A stretch of DNA of 64,000 nt from Flavobacteriales bacterium. GTDB lineage: Bacteria; Bacteroidota; Bacteroidia; Flavobacteriales_G; Salibacteraceae. Below are positions 1-8,890 of the stretch, piece after piece (the stretch's first letter is position 1; each line of letters starts with the position of its first letter). The DNA lies in the NCBI GenBank assembly GCA_013204105.1, contig JABMOM010000003.1, positions 62,001-126,000 of the forward strand, written 5' to 3'. The position numbers and the translations under genes are program-made. The notes beneath the pieces were generated by a model that saw only the letters and a program-made list of their open reading frames with translations, was not told the DNA's origin and did no database searches.

Positions 1-404
1 GTTTCGATTGGTCTACCGGAAGTACCACCAATGAGACCACCATCACGGAATCTGGAGACTATTTCGTAACCGTGATTGACACCTTTGGTTGCCGGCATGT
101 CGACAGTATTGGTTTAAATGACCGCTGTCCAGGCTCCGTGTTTGTGCCCAATGTATTCACCCCCAGTGCAGATGGGATCAACGATGAGTTTTGCGTTGAA
201 TTGACCAACATCGTCGACTTCGAATTTTCGGTCTACGATCGCTGGGGCGGTGAAATCCTTTACTCTTCCAACCAAACCAAATGTTGGGACGGAGAGATCA
301 GTGGAACAGATGCAACTGAAGGCGTCTATTACTACATCCTCAACACCCTAGACGCAATGGGAGAAAGGGCTTCTTTTAGAGGAGCCTTTACCCTGCTTCG
401 ATAA
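1..404 (+). CDS. T9SS type B sorting-domain protein, 3' end only
   Basis: The 5' end lies outside the window; the reading frame is open from base 3 and stops at 402-404. The visible 133 residues start with an Ig/SprB-like repeat end (WSTG ... GDYFVTV) and continue into a complete gliding-motility-associated C-terminal domain (CHU_C, type B): VPNVFTPSADGINDEF, YDRWGGEI, a WDG turn and the terminal FTLLR. This domain targets proteins through the type IX secretion system to the cell surface. The N-terminal cargo domains cannot be seen, so its function is unknown. It is convergent with the dipeptidase gene, with only 2 bases between stop codons. Confidence 0.85.
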   Translation, partial: FDWSTGSTTNETTITESGDYFVTVIDTFGCRHVDSIGLNDRCPGSVFVPNVFTPSADGINDEFCVELTNIVDFEFSVYDRWGGEILYSSNQTKCWDGEISGTDATEGVYYYILNTLDAMGERASFRGAFTLLR

Positions 405-406
405 GT

Positions 407-1780
407 TTAGGATTCAGCCGTAAAGTGCTTATAGAACAGTGGAATCGTCTCGATACCCTTGAGGTAGTTGAAGATGCCGTAATGCTCATTGGGGGAATGG
501 ATGTCATCGCTGTTCAAGCCAAATCCTAAGAGGATCGATTTGAGCCCTAATTCCTTCTCGAACAGTGCAATAATCGGAATACTTCCTCCGCTTCGCTCCG
601 GAATTGGACGGGTTCCAAAGCTCTCTTCCATCGCTTTCGATGCGGCCACGTAGCCCGGGAAATTCGTAGGAATAACGATGGGCTCTCCTCCGTGATGTGG
701 GGTGACTTTTATCTTGACGGACGGAGGTGCGATTTTCTTGAAATGCGACTCAAACTTTCGGGTAATATCATTCGGATCTTGGTAGGGTACCAGTCGCATG
801 GATATCTTGGCGTAGGCTTTAGAAGGGAGCACCGTTTTCGCTCCCTGACCGATGTATCCTCCCCAAATACCATTGACATCCAAACTCGGCCGTATGCTTG
901 TTCCTTCGGAGGGCGAATATCCTGATTCACTGCGCGTTGAGGCAACGCCTAGCCCCTTTCTGTATGCTTCAATATCAAACGGTGCCTTGGCCATCTCGGC
1001 GCGGTCTTCTGCGCTCACTTCCTCCACGTCATCATAGAATCCTTCGATCGTAATGTGATGGTTTTCATCTTGAAGTGATGCGATCATTTCGCAAAGCACA
1101 TTTACAGGATTGGCCACACCCCCGCCGTACACGCCGGAGTGCAGGTCTTTATTGGGTCCCGTTACTTCTACCTCCACATAGGAGAGTCCACGAAGACCGA
1201 CGGTAATGGACGGGACATCGTTCGCGATGATCGAAGTATCTGAGACTAGGATCACATCCGCCTTGAGCTTTTCTTTGTTTTCCTTTACCCAGATAGCAAG
1301 ATTGCTCGAGCCAACTTCCTCTTCCCCTTCGATCATGAATTTGACATTACAAGGCAGGCCGCCCGATCGCTCCATGATCTCAAATGCCTTGACATGCATG
1401 TACATCTGTCCTTTATCATCGCAGGCACCCCTCGCATAAATCTTCCCATCCTTCACCACCGGCTCGAACGGAGGCGAATCCCATAGATCGACAGGATCTG
1501 CGGGTTGCACGTCGTAATGACCATACACCAATACGGTGGGCTTAGATGGGTCGATTGTCCTTTCGGCGTAGACAATAGGGTGACCCGCCGTCTGGTGGAT
1601 TTCAGCCATGTCCGCACCAGCCTTGAGCAGGCTCTCCTTTACAACCAGCGCACAACGCTGCACGTCATCCTTGAATGCAGGATCCGCACTCACTGAAGGA
1701 ATGCGAAGCAATTCGAAAAGTTCTTCTAGAAATCTGTCTTTGTTGGCATCAATGTAGCTGAGGATTTCTGGTCTGTTCAT
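407..1780 (-). CDS. M20 family dipeptidase
   Basis: A 457-residue zinc peptidase of the M20/CNDP-like dipeptidase family, expected to cleave dipeptides in the cytoplasm (no signal peptide). Visible metal and catalytic motifs are GHYDVQP (His88, Asp90), ARGACDDKGQ (bridging Asp near 121), EGEEEVGS (Glu153-155 region with the general base), SDTS near residue 181, and HSPNEH near the C-terminus. The lid/dimerisation domain lies between the two catalytic halves, with the family motif LHSGVYGG. The length fits the family. It is a single gene on the minus strand, with a 177-base gap to the divergent cargo gene at 1958. Family assignment is secure; substrate specificity is not. Confidence 0.92.
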   Translation of the reverse strand: MNRPEILSYIDANKDRFLEELFELLRIPSVSADPAFKDDVQRCALVVKESLLKAGADMAEIHQTAGHPIVYAERTIDPSKPTVLVYGHYDVQPADPVDLWDSPPFEPVVKDGKIYARGACDDKGQMYMHVKAFEIMERSGGLPCNVKFMIEGEEEVGSSNLAIWVKENKEKLKADVILVSDTSIIANDVPSITVGLRGLSYVEVEVTGPNKDLHSGVYGGGVANPVNVLCEMIASLQDENHHITIEGFYDDVEEVSAEDRAEMAKAPFDIEAYRKGLGVASTRSESGYSPSEGTSIRPSLDVNGIWGGYIGQGAKTVLPSKAYAKISMRLVPYQDPNDITRKFESHFKKIAPPSVKIKVTPHHGGEPIVIPTNFPGYVAASKAMEESFGTRPIPERSGGSIPIIALFEKELGLKSILLGFGLNSDDIHSPNEHYGIFNYLKGIETIPLFYKHFTAES

Positions 1781-1957
1781 GGCGCTAATTTCAATTTACT
1801 CATAAGAAGTCCCGCAAATATAGAAGATGGACGCGGAGGGATAGGATTGCCATCAAGGCTAAATTACAGGGGATAAACCGCCGATAATCACCTATGAATC
1901 TGAAACAGAATGATTAAACTTGTAAGTTAACCTAGTTGTATCCAATTCTACTGCATT

Positions 1958-3490
1958 ATGAAGCTTCGAACGATACTTATGACCCTATGTGTGCTTCTCC
2001 CTTTTTTCGGGGTCGCCCAAGGCGATAATCCAAACGCCCCCCAAATTAAAATCATTGGCGGTGATCAGACGATCAATTGCACCTCGCAACCGGTTGAAAT
2101 TGGCATTGAGGTGAAGCACTGGCAAGAGGGCTTCACGTATCAGTGGAGCCACGGCCCAGCGGATTCCATCCTTCAAGTCAAGCCACAACAAACGCGCGTT
2201 TATGAGGTCAACATTCAACATGAGGCCCTCGGATACAACGTGACGCGAAGCATCGAAGTAAAGGTCTTCAACGCACCAGTGGTAGTGCAGAATGAGCAGA
2301 TCATTGTAGACAAGCAAACCTGTCCTGGTACAGACATCCAACTTGGAATAGATCCCATTGGCGGCCACGCCCCTTTCACTTTCGCATGGAGTTCTGGACA
2401 AATAGTAGCCTCACCAATCGTCAATCCAACAGAAGAAACGGCCTATACCGTTGTTGTAACTGACATTTGCGGCACGCAAGATCAAGCCGTCGTTACGGTG
2501 AGCTTTGAAAACCATGACCCTCTGATTGCACCTCAGACCAAGGAGATTCCATTCTTGTGCGATGGAGAAGACATCGACCTAGTCGCCCCCGCTCAAGCAA
2601 CCCAAGGTGGCGTAGGATACGGATATACCTACACCTTCAGCACATGGAGTGAACACGATCAGGCGCTGCCCGCAAAAGCGATAGATGGTGCAACATACAC
2701 CTACTTGGTCAGCGATGCTTGTGGTATTCAAGAAGCGAGTTCAAGGCTGGTGCTGGTTGCGGAGGAAATGGAGGTGCCAACTGCAGAGGACGTCATCGTG
2801 TGCAAGGGAGCTGAAGCTCAGATCACACGATCAACCGACCCTTTTTATTTTTGGGACGGACAAACCATGCACACCGACTTCGCAGATCTTTTCGAGCGAG
2901 ACACGGAAGTGAATCTTATTTACATTGATGAATGCGGCATAACCCATGCTGCCGTGCGCAATGTGGTCATTGACAAGGTTGAGACAGACTTTGACATGCA
3001 GGTTAACCACTTCGACCGCATCGTGCAGCTCTACGCACCGCTTTCTGCAGATGGACAGGAGATTACTTGGTACTTGAATGCGGAAAAGGTGAGCGTAGAA
3101 CCCGACCCCATCATAGCGCTTTTAGAAGCGGATGAAAATGAGATTATACTGGAGGTTGAGAATGAAAATGGGTGCATAGAAAGAACAGGGAGAACTGTAA
3201 TTTTGCAGGATGGCGTGGAGCTTCCTTCTGCATTTTCCCCGAACGGAGATGGATTAAACGACAAATTCAGCGTTCGGTTTGAAGATGAATTGGTGAAGTT
3301 TAACATAAATATTTTTGACCGTTGGGGGCAACTAATCTATGAATCAAACGACCAGTACTTTGAGTGGGACGGTATGATGGGGGGTAAAGCTTCCCCTCTT
3401 ACCAGTTACGCTTACATCCTGAGGGCGGAAACGGTTGAAGGACGACAAATAGAAAAAAGAGGCACAGTCTCGACCTTGATCTTTGATTGA
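1958..3490 (+). CDS. T9SS type B sorting-domain protein, SprB-like repeats
   Basis: A 510-residue secreted protein. An N-terminal signal peptide (MKLRTILMTLCVLLPF, cleavage after VAQ) is followed by two or three Ig/SprB-like repeats with the pattern Y-x-W-S-x-G ... Y-x-V ... C-G, then a module with GGVGYGYTYTF, and a type B sorting domain (LPSAFSPNGDGLNDKF, IFDRWGQLIYES, WDG). It has no recognisable enzyme or adhesin domain. Its modules resemble the C-terminal half of the next gene, which suggests duplication. It overlaps the next gene's longest open frame, and the stop codon lies one base before the ATG at 3492, so the two are probably cotranscribed. Role at the cell surface is inferred. Confidence 0.85.
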   Translation: MKLRTILMTLCVLLPFFGVAQGDNPNAPQIKIIGGDQTINCTSQPVEIGIEVKHWQEGFTYQWSHGPADSILQVKPQQTRVYEVNIQHEALGYNVTRSIEVKVFNAPVVVQNEQIIVDKQTCPGTDIQLGIDPIGGHAPFTFAWSSGQIVASPIVNPTEETAYTVVVTDICGTQDQAVVTVSFENHDPLIAPQTKEIPFLCDGEDIDLVAPAQATQGGVGYGYTYTFSTWSEHDQALPAKAIDGATYTYLVSDACGIQEASSRLVLVAEEMEVPTAEDVIVCKGAEAQITRSTDPFYFWDGQTMHTDFADLFERDTEVNLIYIDECGITHAAVRNVVIDKVETDFDMQVNHFDRIVQLYAPLSADGQEITWYLNAEKVSVEPDPIIALLEADENEIILEVENENGCIERTGRTVILQDGVELPSAFSPNGDGLNDKFSVRFEDELVKFNINIFDRWGQLIYESNDQYFEWDGMMGGKASPLTSYAYILRAETVEGRQIEKRGTVSTLIFD

Positions 3491-3491
3491 A

Positions 3492-6455
3492 ATGAAGAAA
3501 GTTTACTTATTGCTGACCACATTGCTTCTCTCTGCCTTGGGCATTGAGGCACAACAGATTGTCACTACAGCTTCGGCACCTTATAATACTGCCACTTACC
3601 TCATTAATAGTGTATTGATGGGGCAAGGCATGCAAGCGTATAACATTGGTTCATATGGCGCCACCAGCCAGCGCGGTTTCTTCTATAACGGAGGTTCAGC
3701 GATTGGCATCGACAGCGGATTAGTCTTGTCTTCGGGTAACGTAACCAACATTATGACATCTACAGGTAGCACGGCATCCACAGCGATTGCGAATGGAACT
3801 GGCCAAGGAGCTGGTGACGCCGACCTCCTTTCGGTAGCGCAGAGCGTCCCTGCCCTTATAGGTCAGAACTTCAACGTATACTCGACATGGGACGCTTCGA
3901 TCATCAGCTTCGACTTTGTTCCAGGTGGTGACACGGTGGAGTTCAACTATGTATTCGGTTCGGATGAATACACTACTTGGATCAACACGAGTTACAATGA
4001 CGTTTTCGGCTTTTTTCTTTCCGGACCAGGCATCAGCGGTTCTTACAGCAACAACGCTATCAACGTTGCCACCGTTCCAAACACAAGCCCGGCGCTTCCC
4101 ATCTCGATCAGTACGATTCACCCTAACTTAAACAGCTCCTATTACAATTCAGGCGGTTCGCTTTTGGCGTTTAACGGGTATACCGATGTCATGACAGCGA
4201 TCCTCGCGGTTCAGGCTTGTGATACCTTTCACTTGAAGTTAGGCGTTGCAGACGGCTCAGATAAAATACTTGACACGGGTGTTTTCCTCGAGGCAGGAAG
4301 TTTTGTTTCTACTGGTCTTGTTGTTCAACCTGAACCTTCTTACAACCCATTTGGGGCAGACACTGCACTTTATGAAGGTTGTGGCGATGTGAAAATCTTC
4401 TTCACGAGAAATGATAGCGTTTTACCAGCAGCAACGCTTTCCTATGAGGTTTGGGGATCCGCTCAAATGGGCGTTGACTACTCGAACATCATCAACTCTG
4501 CGGGCAACCCTTGCATCTTCAACACTACTTCCGGCCATTGGGAGTGTGAAGTTGCGTTCCTTTCAGGAGAGCAGACTGACTCGATCGCTTTCACCGTATT
4601 CTACGACAACATCGTCGAGGGCATTGAAGACCTAATCATCGCCATCTCAGACAGTATACAATTAGGCTGTCATACCGGCGATACCATTGAACTTACCGTC
4701 CTAGATCAGCCTGATCTTCAAATCGCCGCATTTGGCGATGTGACGCTGGATTGTAATGACAGCGCTGCATTGATCGGCGTTAATGTTCCGAGTGGACTCC
4801 CTCCGTTCACCTACGCTTGGAGCAACGGACCCATAGATAGTTCCCAGTATGTCCAACCTACCCTTACTTCCACTTACGTGGTTACCGTGACGGATGGGTG
4901 CGGACAGCAGCAAGAAACAGACTTTGTCAATATCAGCGTCTTCAACGTGCCTTGGTCTTCTGTGAAGTTTGGAGATAACCAGACCATCAGTTGTATTGAC
5001 TCGCCCGTTGACATTGGCGTTGGCGTAGTGTTCAACGACGGAATCTGGCATGGTGATATCACCTTTCTCTGGAGCACCGGTTCTACGGACTCCGTCATCT
5101 CTGTATTCTCTGTGGTAGACACGACGTATTCTGTAACCATCACCCGAGGATGCACACAAGAGACGGTGGTACACACATTCAACCTCTTGACGTACAACGA
5201 TCCTGTGATCACAGCGACAAAAGACATCCCTGTTACCTACTTCGATTGCCCAGGTGATACTGCTACCATCAAAATAGATGTGAGTGGAGGTTATCCTCCG
5301 TACACCTATGCATGGAGCAATGGCAACTCTACTTCAAGCCAAATCGTCGGACCATTGTTGACTACCACGTATACCGTAACAGTGCAAGATATTTGTGCGC
5401 TCATTGACTATGTGGGCGAGGTTACTGTAACCATGCCGATCGCAGATCCATTAGAAATCCATGGTATGCTGAATGATACCGTGCCATGTTTGAATACCAA
5501 AGTGCACTTCGGTCCGGCCGAACCACGCGGAGGATTTGGATGGGGATACCTCTTGAGCTTCGATAATTTCGACACAGACACTAATCGCATCCAAGACATC
5601 ATGTTGGAGGACGAGCAGTCGTATACCATTTGGTTAACGGATGGATGTAGAACCGACACCATTACAAAGACCGTTTATGGCGTCGTAGCTGAAAAGAACG
5701 ACCTTGATCTATTGGTGCACAACGACACTTTGATCTGCTATGGCGATGAGATCACACTGAATTCTGAAGCCATCTTCGGAGCTCCTGCGTACATCTACAA
5801 GTGGAGCAATGGCGTAACCACGGCAGACAACAGAGTCTCTCCAACAGAGCCAACGACGTACACAATCCGCATGAGTGACTTCTGCGATACCGTGCGCACG
5901 GCAAGCATCTTTGTAGATGTATCCGAGATTCGACCAGATTTCGATTGGGAGTATCTCAATGATTACGAAGTAGAGTTTACGAACCTATCAACAGGTACGA
6001 GCGAGCTTACCGGATTCATTTGGGATATTGATAAAGCAGGATTGAAATCCTTCGAACAATCTCCTATCATCGGCATGCCGGATGGCGGTCAGTACCTCGC
6101 TTCACTAACGGTGATTGATGAGTACGGTTGTGAGGCCTTGGATTCTGCACTGATTGCTCCTTCCTTCCACTTGTACATCCCAACTGGATTCTCGCCGAAC
6201 AACGATGGACTAAACGATAAGTGGAGCATCCAGAGCACCGGAATTCGCGAAATGAAACTGGTTATCTATAACCGTTGGGGTGAAGAGGTGTTCTCAACCT
6301 CTGATAAGACTTTTGAATGGGATGGAACCATGAACGGCCAGCGACTCCAAATGGGCAGCTATACGTATCGAATCGTCTTCTACACAGATGACGATCAATA
6401 CATCGAACGTCGCGGTTCTTTCAACCTATTGAATGATTTTCAGTCACGCAATTAG
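3492..6455 (+). CDS. Choice-of-anchor L domain protein with T9SS type B sorting domain
   Basis: A 987-residue secreted protein. I chose the ATG at 3492, which gives a clean signal peptide (MKKVYLLLTTLLLSALGIEA), over an in-frame TTG at 3483. Residues about 25-260 match the choice-of-anchor L domain of Bacteroidota surface proteins (SGNVTNI, GAGDADL, FEFNYVFGSDEY-like segment, FGFFLSGPGI). A Calx-beta-like segment follows (about 280-400), then four or five SprB-like repeats (TYAWSNG ... TYTVTV), then the CHU_C type B domain (TGFSPNNDGLNDKW, IYNRWGEE, FNLL). It is a likely adhesin or surface structural protein exported by T9SS. A strong terminator follows at 6481. Confidence 0.88.
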   Translation: MKKVYLLLTTLLLSALGIEAQQIVTTASAPYNTATYLINSVLMGQGMQAYNIGSYGATSQRGFFYNGGSAIGIDSGLVLSSGNVTNIMTSTGSTASTAIANGTGQGAGDADLLSVAQSVPALIGQNFNVYSTWDASIISFDFVPGGDTVEFNYVFGSDEYTTWINTSYNDVFGFFLSGPGISGSYSNNAINVATVPNTSPALPISISTIHPNLNSSYYNSGGSLLAFNGYTDVMTAILAVQACDTFHLKLGVADGSDKILDTGVFLEAGSFVSTGLVVQPEPSYNPFGADTALYEGCGDVKIFFTRNDSVLPAATLSYEVWGSAQMGVDYSNIINSAGNPCIFNTTSGHWECEVAFLSGEQTDSIAFTVFYDNIVEGIEDLIIAISDSIQLGCHTGDTIELTVLDQPDLQIAAFGDVTLDCNDSAALIGVNVPSGLPPFTYAWSNGPIDSSQYVQPTLTSTYVVTVTDGCGQQQETDFVNISVFNVPWSSVKFGDNQTISCIDSPVDIGVGVVFNDGIWHGDITFLWSTGSTDSVISVFSVVDTTYSVTITRGCTQETVVHTFNLLTYNDPVITATKDIPVTYFDCPGDTATIKIDVSGGYPPYTYAWSNGNSTSSQIVGPLLTTTYTVTVQDICALIDYVGEVTVTMPIADPLEIHGMLNDTVPCLNTKVHFGPAEPRGGFGWGYLLSFDNFDTDTNRIQDIMLEDEQSYTIWLTDGCRTDTITKTVYGVVAEKNDLDLLVHNDTLICYGDEITLNSEAIFGAPAYIYKWSNGVTTADNRVSPTEPTTYTIRMSDFCDTVRTASIFVDVSEIRPDFDWEYLNDYEVEFTNLSTGTSELTGFIWDIDKAGLKSFEQSPIIGMPDGGQYLASLTVIDEYGCEALDSALIAPSFHLYIPTGFSPNNDGLNDKWSIQSTGIREMKLVIYNRWGEEVFSTSDKTFEWDGTMNGQRLQMGSYTYRIVFYTDDDQYIERRGSFNLLNDFQSRN

Positions 6456-6480
6456 TCATAATTGAATATTGATTAGGTGA

Positions 6481-6511
6481 ACCCGATCTGCTTGCAGGTC
6501 GGGTTTTTTTT
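6481..6511 (+). terminator. Rho-independent terminator
   Basis: An 11-base-pair stem (ACCCGATCTGC / GCAGGTCGGGT, one G-T pair) with a TT loop is followed by eight T residues. It ends transcription of the two cargo genes 25 bases after the stop codon at 6455 and abuts the stop codon of the convergent ABC transporter gene. Confidence 0.9.
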
Positions 6512-7256
6512 ACATCCTCTTTCGGGTCATCATGCCGGAGGCATTCACAAAGTCGAGGATCTCTTTGTTGTCTGTCTCCATGATCTCCTGATTGGTGCCT
6601 TCCCACCACTTTTCTCCGTAGTGGATGAACATGATGTACTCACCGATCTCAATGACTGAATTCATGTCATGTGTGATTACCAATGTGGTCATTTCATTTT
6701 CCTTGGTAATCTCCTGGATCAAGGCATCGATGATGATGGAGGTCTGTGGGTCGAGTCCGGAATTAGGCTCGTCGCAAAAAAGGTATCGAGGCTTCGGTGA
6801 GATTGCTCGAGCAATGCCCACTCGCTTTTTCATACCACCACTCAATTCAGATGGATACAAAGCATGCGCTTCTGTCAACTCAACCCGTTCCAGCACGCTG
6901 TCTACTCGCATCTCCTTCTCCTTGGAGCTCAGGTCGGTTAGAATATCCAGTGGAAAGCGCACATTCTCTCGTACGGTGAAGTAATCAAACAAGGCACTGC
7001 CTTGGAAGAGGAAGCCAATCTCCTTTCGAACTGTTTTTCGCTCCTTCGCTGTCATATGCACAAAGTCACGTCCATCATACAACACTTCGCCTTCATCGGG
7101 CTCGATAAGGCCTACCAAACAGCGCGCTAACGTACTCTTACCGCTTCCACTTGCACCTATGACTAGACTGGTCACTCCTGCTTCGAAGTCGGCGGAAATT
7201 TGCTTCAACACCTCTTTCTCGCCAAATGCTTTAGAAAGCCCCTTTACCTCGATCAT
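6510..7256 (-). CDS. mlaF: MlaF-like ABC transporter ATP-binding protein
   Basis: A 248-residue ABC ATPase. It shows Walker A (GASGSGKST, residues 33-41), Q-loop (FLFQGSALFDYFTV), the signature LSGGMKKRVGIARA, Walker B (YLFCDEP) and the H-loop (VITHD). The phrase GSALFDYFTVRENV and the KKR signature variant are typical of MlaF, the ATPase of the Mla/Mce phospholipid transporter that keeps outer-membrane lipid asymmetry. It overlaps the permease gene by 4 bases (ATGA), so translation is likely coupled. No MlaD (MCE-domain) gene is adjacent in this window, so the periplasmic partner must be elsewhere. Confidence 0.9.
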   Translation of the reverse strand: MIEVKGLSKAFGEKEVLKQISADFEAGVTSLVIGASGSGKSTLARCLVGLIEPDEGEVLYDGRDFVHMTAKERKTVRKEIGFLFQGSALFDYFTVRENVRFPLDILTDLSSKEKEMRVDSVLERVELTEAHALYPSELSGGMKKRVGIARAISPKPRYLFCDEPNSGLDPQTSIIIDALIQEITKENEMTTLVITHDMNSVIEIGEYIMFIHYGEKWWEGTNQEIMETDNKEILDFVNASGMMTRKRM

Positions 7257-7996
7257 ATCAAGAAGATTTGAGTGATGAGGTAGTTGACCGCAAGGATGAT
7301 GATCGAACTCTGAACTACGCCACGGGTGCTCGCCTTACCCACTTCCAGAGCGCCTCCCGACGCGTAATAACCTTGATAGGAAGGAACTGAAGTGAAAATG
7401 AATGCGAAAACTGCTGATTTAGATAGGGCGTAGACGACATGGTACATTCTAAAATCCAATTGCAATCCAAACTCATAATTCGCAACGCTCACTACGTCGG
7501 TGAACATGGCAATAAGGTATCCGCCCCCGATTGAAACAAACATGGAAATGATCACCAAGAAAGGGCTGATCAATACGGCCGCCGTAATCTTGGGGAGAAT
7601 CAAATATGCGCTGGAGTTCACACCCATGATTTCAAGGGCATCGATCTGTTCAGTCACCCGCATGAGTCCGATCTCAGAGGCGATGTTAGAGCCGATCTTT
7701 CCTGCCAATATCAAAGCCATGATGGTAGGGCTAAACTCCAATATGGTAGACTGACGGGTCGCGAATCCAATCGTGTACGTCGGAATAAAAGCGCTGTCGA
7801 TGTTGGCTCCGGTTTGAATCGTGATGACCGCTCCCATGAAAACTGAGATCACCATAATGATGCCCAGTGAATCCAGCCCGAGGGACACCATTTCATCCAG
7901 CAATCTACGCCGGTAGATAGACAGTTTCTCAGGTCGACTGAAAGCCCTCCACATCAAAATGAAGTATCTGCCCAAATGAAAGAGAAACGATGCCAT
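7253..7996 (-). CDS. mlaE: MlaE-like ABC transporter permease
   Basis: A 247-residue inner-membrane protein with five or six hydrophobic segments. It contains the MlaE family landmarks: an N-terminal amphipathic region, GAVITIQTGANI, ATRQSTILEFSPTIMALILAGK, and the cytoplasmic coupling sequence EIGLMRVTEQIDALEIMG that docks to MlaF. Together with the overlapping mlaF it forms the membrane core of a lipid transporter between outer and inner membrane. It is the first gene of a two-gene leftward operon; the region 7997-8056 must hold divergent promoters for this operon and the small lipoprotein gene. The assignment rests on family motifs and gene pairing. Confidence 0.9.
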   Translation of the reverse strand: MASFLFHLGRYFILMWRAFSRPEKLSIYRRRLLDEMVSLGLDSLGIIMVISVFMGAVITIQTGANIDSAFIPTYTIGFATRQSTILEFSPTIMALILAGKIGSNIASEIGLMRVTEQIDALEIMGVNSSAYLILPKITAAVLISPFLVIISMFVSIGGGYLIAMFTDVVSVANYEFGLQLDFRMYHVVYALSKSAVFAFIFTSVPSYQGYYASGGALEVGKASTRGVVQSSIIILAVNYLITQIFLI

Positions 7997-8056
7997 CGCA
8001 GCAAATGTAACTCTTATTCAATGTGGACTTGCCGCACAATTCAGTAGCTTTGAACG

Positions 8057-8215
8057 ATGCGTTTTGTAAAAATCCTCTTCCTATTTTGTGTAGCATGCTC
8101 CTTAAGTGGATGTGGCCTATTCAAGGGGAAAAAGAATTGCGATTGTCCTTCTTGGGGCACACAGCATCTGCGAGAGACGCCGGCAGACAGCCGACTTGCG
8201 GACAACCATGAGTAA
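8057..8215 (+). CDS. Small putative lipoprotein, 52 residues
   Basis: A short open frame with an ATG at 8057 and TAA at 8213-8215. The product begins with a lipoprotein signal: MRFVKILFLFCVACSLSG followed by Cys19 (lipobox LSGC). The mature part is only about 33 residues (CGLFKGKKNCDCPSW...), with a Cys-Asp-Cys pair. It overlaps the start of the SprT-like gene by 8 bases (ATG at 8208), as expected of a translationally coupled pair. I do not recognise the family. It could be an outer-membrane or periplasmic lipoprotein; the lipobox and tight coupling support it being real. Confidence 0.65.
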   Translation: MRFVKILFLFCVACSLSGCGLFKGKKNCDCPSWGTQHLRETPADSRLADNHE

Positions 8216-8825
8216 AGAAGCATTTTCAAAAGGCCTTTCCAAATATATTCCGGTTGAGGCAATCGACACCGTTTACGGATGGTTGGAACCCCATCGGATC
8301 AAGCTGAAAATCAGCAAGCCGCGAACGACCAAACTCGGGGATTTCAGGGTGCGATCGAGGGACGCCCCTGCACAGATATCTGTCAACGGCAACCTCAATC
8401 CATACTCCTTCCTGATTACGCTCACGCATGAGGTAGCGCATTTGAAAGACTACGAGCAACGAGGACATCTTCGCGAAGCGCACGGACCAACTTGGAAAGA
8501 ACACTACGTAGGCCTTTTGGCTGAATTGCGCTGCACCAAAGCCTTTCCTGAAGACCTTTTGCCCGCATTGGATCAGCACATGCGAAGGCCAAAAGCGGCT
8601 TCCTGCTCCGACCCAAACCTCCTCGATGCCCTTCGGACTTACGATGACCATCAGTCCCTAAGGCTTAAAGACTTGCAGGAAGGCTCCTACTTCACACTCT
8701 CCAATGGCAGGGTATTTCAGCGCGGCCCCCTTCGGCGAACGCGCTACAAATGCCTTGAACCCTCAAGCAACCGATGGTACTTGATCCACGGTGAAGCCGA
8801 GGTGACGATGGCCAACGTATCCTAA
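8208..8825 (+). CDS. SprT-like zinc metalloprotease-fold protein
   Basis: A 205-residue protein with the SprT-like fold. I chose the ATG at 8208 because an in-frame ATG at 8106 would run through the lipoprotein gene. It carries the zinc motif HEVAH (residues 74-78) in ITLTHEVAHLKDYEQRG and a further candidate ligand in AHGPTWKEHY, the arrangement found in SprT/Spartan-type proteins. Spartan homologues degrade DNA-protein crosslinks; the bacterial SprT-like proteins are poorly defined and the substrate here is unknown. The C-terminal 60 residues (LSNGRVFQRG, RRTRYKC) look like a small beta domain. No signal peptide is seen, so it should be cytoplasmic. Confidence 0.8.
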   Translation: MSKEAFSKGLSKYIPVEAIDTVYGWLEPHRIKLKISKPRTTKLGDFRVRSRDAPAQISVNGNLNPYSFLITLTHEVAHLKDYEQRGHLREAHGPTWKEHYVGLLAELRCTKAFPEDLLPALDQHMRRPKAASCSDPNLLDALRTYDDHQSLRLKDLQEGSYFTLSNGRVFQRGPLRRTRYKCLEPSSNRWYLIHGEAEVTMANVS

Positions 8826-8890
8826 ATCCTAACGATGGCTTGGACTCAGAGCCGCGTCTGTGCATTACTTTCGCGCCTCAATTCACTGAA

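Noticed and set aside
8840-8890. N-terminal extension of mannose-1-phosphate guanylyltransferase from a TTG start
   Set aside because: The 17 extra residues do not resemble the family, whose start lies directly before the nucleotide loop at the ATG at 8891.
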